From positions 1 through 6,946 of the forward strand of contig JAJZMA010000148.1 in assembly GCA_021850405.1 (NCBI GenBank): DNA of 6,946 nt, in the 5' to 3' direction. The translations under genes were made by a program, and so were the position numbers. Under the pieces are notes generated by a model. It saw only the letters and a list, made by a program, of their open reading frames with translations, was not told where the DNA came from and did not search any database. The DNA is from a bacterium (lineage in GTDB: Bacteria; Chloroflexota; Dormibacteria; Aeolococcales; Aeolococcaceae). Every line of letters starts with the position of its first letter. Positions within the stretch are counted from its first letter, which is position 1. This document shows positions 1 through 6,946 of this stretch, piece after piece.

Positions 1-13
1 AGACCCAGAGCGG

Positions 14-26
14 AGGGGATACCCCT
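14..26. repeat. short inverted repeat downstream of sqd1
   Basis: AGGGG, loop ATA, CCCCT: a 5-bp perfect stem 21 nt beyond the sqd1 stop on the minus strand. It is the only structure seen in the remaining left flank. No T-run follows it on the minus strand, so a terminator role is doubtful. Confidence 0.25.
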
Positions 27-47
27 TCTGTACTATCTGTCTTCCTT

Positions 48-2247
<2,200 letters not shown>

Positions 2248-2251
<4 letters not shown>

Positions 2252-2340
2252 CGGGACGCCCCGCGCAAGCTGAAGGGCAGCATGACCCTTCCCAAGGCAT
2301 GCACAAACGGGCGCCTCGTCTGCACATCTCGGTTATTCAT
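2248..2340 (-). CDS. possible 30-residue bridging peptide / translational coupler
   Basis: An ATG at 2340 overlaps the TGA of the membrane-protein gene (ATGA). The frame runs 30 codons to a TGA at 2250-2248 that overlaps the GTG start of the epimerase (GTGA). The predicted peptide begins MNNRDVQTRR and ends SLRGASR; it is basic (seven Arg, no Lys or Glu), with no recognisable domain or clear membrane segment. Two exact stop/start overlaps, one at each end of the only gap inside the operon, suggest that ribosomes could pass from gene to gene without letting go. The frame could be a real small protein, a coupling leader with no function of its own, or chance. I do not recognise a homologue. The coding call is weak; the overlap geometry is read directly from the bases. 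Confidence 0.35.
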
Positions 2341-3473
2341 GCGTTTCCCCCTCCGCCATGCAGTGGCTCTGCTGCGCCAAAGCGGGTACCTGAAAGATTT
2401 TCATGGATGCCGAGCAGGAAATACGATGCAATTCCAGCAGCCGCGACAGGAAGCGTCACAGTCAACCGCAGGAGCACTGCTGCCGCCAATGCCATGACGG
2501 GGCTCACGCCAAGCAGGGAGAGGGTGCCGACAACTACGATGTCTGCAGTTCCGAGTCCAAAAGGCAGGCTCGAGATTGAGCCAACTGCCTGCGAAAGGCA
2601 GTAGACACCCACCAGCGCAAACAGTGCTGGAGCCACACCATGCGCAGCCAGCAGAAGCCAGATCTGTCCTCCGCTGGCGCAGAGGATAAGGGCTGTGAGC
2701 GCCACAAACACAATAAGCGCACGGGGTGACCGGCAGAGCTGTCGCAGTGCTGCTGCAACCCGCATCAGGCGCACACGAAGACCCAGCAGCCGGCCCCAGC
2801 CAGGGAGGCGCAATGCCGGGAGTCCAGGAAAGGAGCCTCGGGGGCAAAGCCCAAACAGCCACGGCAGCATACATCCAGTAGCAATCGCAAATATTGCAAG
2901 GGCCAGCACAAAGCCAGTTGGTGACGCCGCCAGGGCAGTGAGACTTATTCCAGCAACCACCATGAGACCAAGGCTATAAAACCGTTCAAACAGCACTACG
3001 ACAACACCTGCGGACAGCGGCACCCCGTTGCGCCGCTGCCATATGACTGAGCGGCCAAAATCACCGGTGGCGGCGGGAGTAACCGACGAAAGCGTCTGCC
3101 CTACCAGGCAGATTCCTGTCTGTTCTGCCACTCCAGTCCTGTACCCGAGCACAGAAAGCAGATACCGGGCGCGTATTGCCCTGCAGCTAAAGATGAGGCC
3201 GTTCAGGAGCAGCACAACGAGCAAAGTCCAGACCGGCTCACTGGACACAACCGCGCCCACCTGGCCAAGGCTGAACTGTCGCAGAAGGGCTGCCAGAATA
3301 GCCACCCCAATGAGGCCAGCAACCAGCCTGGAAGAAAGGATCCGGACCCACAGCGGACGCGCCGGTGGGGAAGGTGCAGCCGAGGGGGATCCATCTGTCC
3401 CTGCCACGGGCTGATTATGATCAGGCGGCGTGATCCCCATGTCTACAGCTGGAGGCTTGGTGATAACTTGCAT
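2337..3473 (-). CDS. UPF0104 / lysylphosphatidylglycerol synthase TM-family membrane protein
   Basis: This is a polytopic inner-membrane protein of 378 residues from the ATG at 3473. A Pro-rich hydrophilic N-terminus of about 45 residues is followed by hydrophobic segments near 50-65, 81-97, 153-176, 184-207, 252-276, 280-297 and 328-353. A basic loop (about 212-250) is probably cytosolic. Family hallmarks are SSVTPAATGDFGRS (129-142) followed by ...VVLFERF, and SSLPFGLGTADIVVVG (301-316), which matches the usual P-G-G-x-G-x-x-E block with Asp in place of Glu. There is no soluble MprF aminoacyltransferase domain, so lysyl-lipid synthesis is not supported. Stand-alone members occur beside sugar-nucleotide and glycosyltransferase genes and are thought to handle lipid-linked substrates, which fits this operon. 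An alternative GTG start at 3542 adds 23 residues. The ATG is preferred because TATAGT (3486-3491) lies just upstream and a weak AGGT precedes it. It is the first gene of the operon; its TGA overlaps the next ATG. Confidence 0.82.
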   Translation of the reverse strand: MQVITKPPAVDMGITPPDHNQPVAGTDGSPSAAPSPPARPLWVRILSSRLVAGLIGVAILAALLRQFSLGQVGAVVSSEPVWTLLVVLLLNGLIFSCRAIRARYLLSVLGYRTGVAEQTGICLVGQTLSSVTPAATGDFGRSVIWQRRNGVPLSAGVVVVLFERFYSLGLMVVAGISLTALAASPTGFVLALAIFAIATGCMLPWLFGLCPRGSFPGLPALRLPGWGRLLGLRVRLMRVAAALRQLCRSPRALIVFVALTALILCASGGQIWLLLAAHGVAPALFALVGVYCLSQAVGSISSLPFGLGTADIVVVGTLSLLGVSPVMALAAAVLLRLTVTLPVAAAGIASYFLLGIHENLSGTRFGAAEPLHGGGGNA

Positions 3474-3485
3474 GCTACCTGCCCA

Positions 3486-3491
3486 ACTATA
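3486..3491 (-). promoter_or_regulatory. candidate -10 box of the sulfo-sugar operon
   Basis: On the minus strand the hexamer reads TATAGT and lies 12 nt upstream of the ATG at 3473. It matches the bacterial -10 consensus TATAAT in five of six positions. The transcript would then start only a few bases before the ATG. No convincing -35 element is seen. The same hexamer precedes the unrelated gene at 6886, which gives modest support. Confidence 0.3.
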
Positions 3492-3611
3492 GCGGTCCTT
3501 CCATGTGGAATCAGTGAAAAATTCATTTGATCCAGTGGCCACGCTCTGATGTGTGAAATATCATGACCTCACACCTAGGTTGCTGATAGAGTGCCGGGCA
3601 GGCCCACATGC

Positions 3612-3618
3612 GAGGAAG
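3612..3618 (+). promoter_or_regulatory. ribosome binding site of the glycerol-3-phosphate dehydrogenase
   Basis: GAGGAAG lies 9 nt upstream of the ATG at 3628. It is the main reason for choosing that ATG over the in-frame GTG at 3553, which has no such site. Confidence 0.5.
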
Positions 3619-3627
3619 TTACAAAAT

Positions 3628-5193
3628 ATGATACACAGCACAGCCCTGAACAAGGAAAGACGGACACGAGAGCTGGATGAGCTTGCAAGCGGGCGTCCCC
3701 TGGACGTTCTTGTGCTTGGTGGAGGGGTGGTTGGAGCAGGAATCGCCCTCGATGCTGCCAGCCGTGGCCTCTCGGTGGCGCTGGCTGAACGGAATGACCT
3801 CGGCGGCGAAACCAGCCACACGAGCTCCAAACTTATTCATGGTGGGCTGCGCTATCGGGCTCCCGGGGACATCTCACGTGTCTGGGAGTCCGCACGGGAG
3901 CGGCACCTGCTCATGTCCAGGATAGCGCCGCACCTGATCCGCCCCATGCCGCTGCTGGTACCGTTCTCCACCCAAACCACACTGCGGCGCAAGGTAAGCA
4001 CCAGGCTGGGGCTTTCGATGGGAAACTGGCTCCGCATCGCTGCTGGAACGGATGGCAGCCTGCTGCCCGCACCCAGATCTGTGATGCCCGCCGAGATGGC
4101 AGAGTGGTTCCCTGCGCTCAACCTGAGAAACACCACAAGTGGCTGCCTGTTCTGGGATGGACAGGTTGAGGACGACTCCCGTCTGGTGGTGGCTCTGGCA
4201 CGCACGGCTGCTGGCTTTGGCGCGAGAGTGATCACGCGGTGCGAAGCTACCAGTGTCGACCCCCACCACGTAACCCTGGAGGACCGGCTCTCCCAGATGC
4301 GGATCGAAGTTCGGCCACGGTTTGTGATCAATGCCACAGGAGTTTTGGCCCCAGCAATGGATCCGGGAGTATCTGCAACCTATTCCAGGGGAGTACACCT
4401 GCTGGTAGAGGCCCATCCACTGGAGCTGCCCCGTGGTGGCCTCACCATACCTGTTCCCGGAGAGTACAACCGTTTCATATTTGCCCTTCCATGGATGGAG
4501 GACAAGGCACTCATCGGGGTTACCGATGATCCCTGCCGGGCGGGGGCTGCCAGCGTACCCGCAGCAACAGCAGAGGAGATAGAAAACCTGTTCTCGGTAC
4601 TGAACCCATGGCTGAAGCAGCCACTTGAGCCTGCTGCTGTCATAGGCTCGTTTGCAGGTGTACGCACCCTGGTCGATGACAATGGAACCTCCCGCAGGGG
4701 TACACGCACTACCGGGCGGCTCTCGCGCCACCCCATGTTCCACTTTGACCGTGACCGAAGGATGCTGACCGTGGCAGGAGGAAAGCTCACAACCTATCGC
4801 CACATGGCAGAGCTGGCAATGGACCAGATCATGGCACAGGACCACCGGCAACAGCCGTCTGCTACCAGGGCCATAGCACTGGTAGGGGCTGCACCCCGTC
4901 ATGTACTCCCAGAACTGCATGTGCCCCCGCAGCTAGCCAGGAAGTATGGAACTGAGGCTCCGGCCGTCCTGCGCTCCTGCCCTACCGATACGATGGCGGA
5001 GGAGCGTGTTGCTGGCGATATTCCCCTCATGAGGTGCGAGATTGCATTTGCATTTTCCCATGAAGGGGCACTGATGGCAGAGGACATCGTGGACCGCAGG
5101 TCCTCCGTAGGGCGGATCGACCGCTGGCGCAATGAAGCGCTTGCAGGCGTGACCGAGCAGCTGCAGATCCCTGTACTGGCGTCGCAAAGCTAG
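3628..5193 (+). CDS. glpD: FAD-dependent glycerol-3-phosphate dehydrogenase (GlpD/GlpA type)
   Basis: This peripheral membrane flavoprotein should oxidise sn-glycerol 3-phosphate to dihydroxyacetone phosphate and pass electrons to quinone. Counted from ATG 3628 it has 521 residues, typical of the family. The FAD signature LGGGVVGAGIALDAASRG spans 30-47, with the ribose-binding acid Glu54. SSKLIHGGLRY (66-76) is a family block near the flavin. GVRTLV carries Arg347 at the usual substrate-phosphate position. The second family signature, GGKLTTYRHMA, covers 384-394. The C-terminal helical domain (about 405-521) includes YGTEAPAVL and EIAFAFSHEGALMAEDIVDRR-type sequence. All key motifs are intact. 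An in-frame GTG at 3553 would add 25 residues with no family match. The gene is divergent from the sulfo-sugar operon and alone on its strand apart from the HIT gene downstream. Glycerol-phosphate turnover linked to membrane lipids is plausible, but the sequence does not prove it. The symbol is assigned by family only. Confidence 0.93.
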   Translation: MIHSTALNKERRTRELDELASGRPLDVLVLGGGVVGAGIALDAASRGLSVALAERNDLGGETSHTSSKLIHGGLRYRAPGDISRVWESARERHLLMSRIAPHLIRPMPLLVPFSTQTTLRRKVSTRLGLSMGNWLRIAAGTDGSLLPAPRSVMPAEMAEWFPALNLRNTTSGCLFWDGQVEDDSRLVVALARTAAGFGARVITRCEATSVDPHHVTLEDRLSQMRIEVRPRFVINATGVLAPAMDPGVSATYSRGVHLLVEAHPLELPRGGLTIPVPGEYNRFIFALPWMEDKALIGVTDDPCRAGAASVPAATAEEIENLFSVLNPWLKQPLEPAAVIGSFAGVRTLVDDNGTSRRGTRTTGRLSRHPMFHFDRDRRMLTVAGGKLTTYRHMAELAMDQIMAQDHRQQPSATRAIALVGAAPRHVLPELHVPPQLARKYGTEAPAVLRSCPTDTMAEERVAGDIPLMRCEIAFAFSHEGALMAEDIVDRRSSVGRIDRWRNEALAGVTEQLQIPVLASQS

Positions 5194-5209
5194 CCAGGCA
5201 ACGCCTGGC
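5193..5209 (+). terminator. hairpin at the dehydrogenase stop codon
   Basis: GCCAGGC, loop AAC, GCCTGGC: a perfect 7-bp, GC-rich stem with a 3-nt loop. It starts on the last base of the TAG stop and is followed by a further GGCCAGGCC palindromic run. No T-tract follows, so it is not a classic intrinsic terminator; it may protect or pause the 3' end of the message. Confidence 0.4.
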
Positions 5210-5249
5210 CAGGCCGAACCCCTTACCACTCCCGTGCTCACCGGAGCGG

Positions 5250-5278
5250 CCACGGCATACAGGGCATGTATGCCGTGG
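5250..5278. repeat. perfect 12-bp inverted repeat (hairpin or operator)
   Basis: CCACGGCATACA, loop GGGCA, TGTATGCCGTGG: all 12 pairs match. It lies 57 bases after the dehydrogenase stop and about 180 bases before the HIT start. There is no T-run on either side, so a standard intrinsic terminator is unlikely. It could be a transcript-end structure, a dimeric regulator site, or one copy of a dispersed repeat. Confidence 0.75.
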
Positions 5279-5432
5279 ATAGAAGGGAGTGAACGCACCC
5301 GGCTGGAATGGCACCAGACCCCAGACCGCGGCGGCCATTCCAATTGTGCCAAAATATACCGGAGCGCCAAAACCCTGCGGCCAACCACAGGGCCCACGCG
5401 CCGGTGGCCAGACAGGACTGCACGATGCATCC

Positions 5433-5458
5433 ACATTTTTATTCATTCAAAAAAGAGC
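5433..5458 (+). promoter_or_regulatory. A/T-rich promoter patch of the HIT gene
   Basis: This is the only strongly A/T-rich stretch in the gap, ACATTTTTATTCATTC followed by a run of A, ending right before the ATG at 5460. TATTCAT (5440-5446) could be a -10 element, or TTTTTATT an archaeal-like TATA box about 21 nt before the ATG. No GGAGG-type binding site is present, so the message is short-leadered or leaderless, or uses an A-rich start region. Confidence 0.4.
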
Positions 5459-5459
5459 A

Positions 5460-6191
5460 ATGGACCCCTTAGCCACACTTAGCCTTCCAGCAATGTCAGA
5501 ACCAGCCCAGGTTGAGCTGTTGCCAGATCTGGCAACACCCAGCGTGGTGAGCTGGACCAGCCACCGGGAGGAAGAGGCCGTCCATGCGCGGGATGTCTTC
5601 TGCACCAGGTCTGCCGTGCCTGAGCCGTTGCTGGAGACCTCCTCGCTCTACGTCATCCCTGATCTCTACCCTTGCGCACCGGGGCATATCCTCATCATCC
5701 CCAAGGAGCACTATCGCTGCTGGGCGGACACACCCGCCTCTCTCATGGATGAAAGAGAGCGTGCTGCAGAGCTGGTGACCCGCTTCATCCGGGACTGCTA
5801 CAGGCTGAACACACTCCAGTGGGAAAACGGGATTGCCGGACAGGAGGTGCCCCACGCGCATCGCCATCTCTGGCCCACAAGGCTGGAGCAGCTTCCAATG
5901 GACCACAAAGACAGCTCCACTGAGCTTATACGAAAGCCTCTGGATATCCAGTCGTTCTACGCAAGGCGTGGACCCTACTTTGATGTCAGGCTGGGAGCCA
6001 CCCAGCTTGGACTTGGACCCTCATCACGCTCGCTGCCAAGACTGCGCATCAGCGTGCACGTGACACGGGAAAGGCCAAAAAAGGGCGACACCCAAAAGCT
6101 CACACGCCGCTGGAGCAGCTGGCAAAGACAGAACAGGTCGCTGATACACTCAATCCTGCCAGAAGCGATACCGGCGCTCACCCTGCAGTAG
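5460..6191 (+). CDS. HIT-family nucleotide hydrolase/transferase
   Basis: The 243-residue cytoplasmic protein carries the histidine-triad signature QEVPHAHRHLWP (128-139). His132, His134 and His136 form the HxHxH set, and the middle His is the expected nucleophile attacking a nucleotide alpha-phosphate. Upstream are the usual PGHILIIPKEHY (74-85) and ENGIAGQ (122-128) blocks. The HIT fold thus covers about 45-145. Residues about 150-243 form an extra basic C-terminal region (RERPKKGDTQK at 203-213) that I cannot assign. Substrates in the family include Ap4A, adenylylated phosphates and hexose-1-phosphates; none can be chosen here. The ATG at 5460 is preferred because the in-frame extension from 5289 is low-complexity and the promoter-like A/T patch sits directly before this ATG. 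A hairpin-bearing gap separates it from the dehydrogenase, so separate transcription is likely. It is convergent with the next gene. Confidence 0.85.
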   Translation: MDPLATLSLPAMSEPAQVELLPDLATPSVVSWTSHREEEAVHARDVFCTRSAVPEPLLETSSLYVIPDLYPCAPGHILIIPKEHYRCWADTPASLMDERERAAELVTRFIRDCYRLNTLQWENGIAGQEVPHAHRHLWPTRLEQLPMDHKDSSTELIRKPLDIQSFYARRGPYFDVRLGATQLGLGPSSRSLPRLRISVHVTRERPKKGDTQKLTRRWSSWQRQNRSLIHSILPEAIPALTLQ

Positions 6192-6283
6192 TCCACCCCT
6201 CCAGGGAAACTCGCACCTGTCGCCAAGCAACTCAAGCACGCACGCCGAACAGATTCCGGTAGCAGACCAAAGCTCCCTCCCTA
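6192..6283. other. convergent intergenic spacer
   Basis: Ninety-two bases lie between the stops of the HIT gene and the hypothetical gene. No clear hairpin with a T-tract is seen for either strand. Confidence 0.5.
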
Positions 6284-6886
6284 TCAGGAAAGGGTAGGCC
6301 CAGCCTCCTGTCCGGGATGCTGCTTCCCATGCAGGCTCTGGACCAGACGGCGGGGTGCCTGGACCTCTGGAGCCTTTGTACCCATGAAATGGGCATACAT
6401 CCCACGTACTTCCGCTCCAAATGGTGCGACCTCTCCGAGCGGTCCCCGGATACCAAAGATAAGATGCGTACTGTCCCAGTCTGCGCCACCCTGGGCATCG
6501 ACGCTCACTCCAATCTCGCGAGCCCGTTTCTCAACGTACTGGTGAAGCACAAGCATGTTGTGGGTAGGACCAGCCAGGGAGATGGAAAGCCTTGAGGGAT
6601 AGGAAAGTCTCTCGTCCACTTTCCCAACAACTGCCACAAGGTCACTGGCTGCACCAGAAAGTTCGTAGTATCGCTTGCCACGCGAACCATACTGGGCATC
6701 GCGCGATGTGACAGTAACGTTGTGTGCTGATGCAGTTCTTACAATCTTGGCATCCAGGTCACGACGCGCTGCTGCGGTTGCGGCAAGTACACTCCAGTCC
6801 AGGAAAAACCCGACGCTGGTAGTTTCATCGGCTGGCAACCCGGGAAGCTTCGCAAGAAGGTTTTTGACCACGGCGGTGTCTCTCAT
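6284..6886 (-). CDS. hypothetical protein, about 200 residues
   Basis: I do not recognise this family. The frame is continuous and protein-like: mixed alpha/beta composition, no signal peptide, no strong membrane segment. Counted from ATG 6886, visible stretches are a hydrophobic VGFFLDWSVLAATAA (25-39), a basic/polar middle (SRGKRYYELSG, 68-78), HNMLVLHQYVEKRAREIGV (109-127, probably a helix) and DSTHLIFGIRGPLGEVAPFG (138-157). The last 25 or so residues are polar and probably disordered. GTG at 6895 would add three residues. ATG 6886 is preferred because a TATAGT box ends 7 nt before it, the spacing expected of a leaderless message. It is convergent with the HIT gene (92 bases between stops) and does not obviously belong to the sugar operon. 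The coding call is fairly sure; the function is unknown. Confidence 0.68.
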   Translation of the reverse strand: MRDTAVVKNLLAKLPGLPADETTSVGFFLDWSVLAATAAARRDLDAKIVRTASAHNVTVTSRDAQYGSRGKRYYELSGAASDLVAVVGKVDERLSYPSRLSISLAGPTHNMLVLHQYVEKRAREIGVSVDAQGGADWDSTHLIFGIRGPLGEVAPFGAEVRGMYAHFMGTKAPEVQAPRRLVQSLHGKQHPGQEAGPTLS

Positions 6887-6893
6887 GCAGGCC

Positions 6894-6899
6894 ACTATA
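6894..6899 (-). promoter_or_regulatory. candidate -10 box, leaderless spacing
   Basis: The minus strand reads TATAGT, then 7 nt, then the ATG at 6886. A -10 hexamer normally sits 6-7 nt before the transcription start, so the transcript would begin at the A of the ATG. No good -35 is visible, and no ribosome binding site precedes the ATG, which agrees with a leaderless message. Confidence 0.4.
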
Positions 6900-6946
6900 C
6901 GTCAAGACCAGGGACAGCCGAAGGACAATCACAGGGGTCATGTCGT

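Larger units (their letters stand above)
3474..3627. promoter_or_regulatory. divergent intergenic region
   Basis: About 150 bases separate the minus-strand sulfo-sugar operon from the plus-strand dehydrogenase, so promoters for both must lie here unless they are internal to the genes. Visible elements are a TATAGT hexamer on the minus strand (3486-3491), an A/T-rich stretch around 3516-3530, and GAGGAAG at 3612-3618 before the dehydrogenase ATG. In-frame upstream starts exist for both genes (GTG 3542 minus, GTG 3553 plus). If both were used, the region would shrink to 10 bases, which argues against them. No clear operator palindrome was found. Confidence 0.5.
5194..5459. other. 266-base gap between dehydrogenase and HIT genes
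   Basis: No confident gene is seen. From left to right it holds the stop-codon hairpin, a perfect 12-bp inverted repeat (5250-5278), a GC-rich middle, and a short A/T-rich patch before the HIT gene. The plus frame from 5289 is open into the HIT gene but is rich in Pro, Gly and Gln and unlike a HIT N-terminus. A minus-strand frame (GTG 5423 to TGA 5238, 61 codons) lies wholly within the gap and has a Trp-rich hydrophobic stretch (ALWLAAGFWRSGIFW). Its coding status is unclear and it is not called as a gene. Confidence 0.55.

Noticed and set aside
2337..3473. MprF-type lysylphosphatidylglycerol synthase
   Set aside because: Only the transmembrane region is present; the soluble aminoacyl-transfer domain is absent, so only the membrane family is named.
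3553..3627. GTG start adding 25 residues to the dehydrogenase
   Set aside because: It has no ribosome binding site and its residues do not resemble the family N-terminus. ATG 3628 has GAGGAAG at suitable spacing and starts shortly before the FAD domain.
3874..4920. 348-codon open frame on the minus strand opposite the glycerol-3-phosphate dehydrogenase
   Set aside because: The plus strand has complete FAD and family signatures. The antisense product is Cys/Gly/Ser-rich without domain logic, as expected of a shadow in GC-rich coding sequence.
5289..5459. 57-residue N-terminal extension of the HIT protein
   Set aside because: It is Pro/Gly/Gln-rich and unlike HIT proteins. The promoter-like A/T patch lies inside it, directly before ATG 5460.
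5194..5459. tRNA or other structured RNA gene in the gap
   Set aside because: No T-loop consensus (GTTCGANNC) or cloverleaf arms were found on either strand. The strong hairpin is a simple stem-loop.
6284..6300. Terminator-like CCCT/AGGG pairing at the end of the hypothetical gene
   Set aside because: Only four pairs around an 8-nt loop, inside the coding sequence, with no T-tract.

Overview
The window looks like the chromosome of a moderately GC-rich prokaryote (about 57% G+C, judged by eye). The organism cannot be named from this stretch. The flavin-dependent glycerol-3-phosphate dehydrogenase and the TATAGT boxes just upstream of two start codons favour a bacterium, for example a Chloroflexota- or Actinomycetota-like lineage. 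An archaeon is not excluded, because SQD1-type UDP-sulfoquinovose synthases also occur there (Agl3). Nothing indicates a phage, plasmid, transposon or CRISPR locus.

The left half (48-3473) is a tight minus-strand operon of three recognisable genes. Read 5' to 3', they are a multi-pass membrane protein of the UPF0104 / lysylphosphatidylglycerol-synthase transmembrane family, a GalE-like NAD-dependent sugar-nucleotide epimerase, and an SQD1-type UDP-sulfoquinovose synthase. A 30-codon open frame sits exactly between the first two genes and overlaps both (ATGA on entry, GTGA on exit). The epimerase and sqd1 overlap as TAATG. The likely theme is making an activated sulfo-sugar and placing it on a lipid or cell-surface glycan. 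No sulfoquinovosyltransferase (SqdX/SqdD type) is visible in the window, so the acceptor is unknown.

The centre (3474-3627) is a divergent intergenic region. From it, on the plus strand, runs a GlpD-type FAD glycerol-3-phosphate dehydrogenase (3628-5193). It is followed by a 266-base gap holding a hairpin directly at the stop codon, a perfect 12-bp-stem hairpin, and an A/T-rich promoter-like patch. Next comes a HIT-family nucleotide hydrolase/transferase with an extra C-terminal region (5460-6191).

The right end (6284-6886, minus strand) holds an unrecognised protein of about 200 residues, convergent with the HIT gene, with a TATAGT box 7 nt before its ATG. This spacing suits a leaderless bacterial transcript. 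The glycerol-phosphate gene and the sulfo-sugar operon could both serve glycolipid metabolism, but only their adjacency suggests this.
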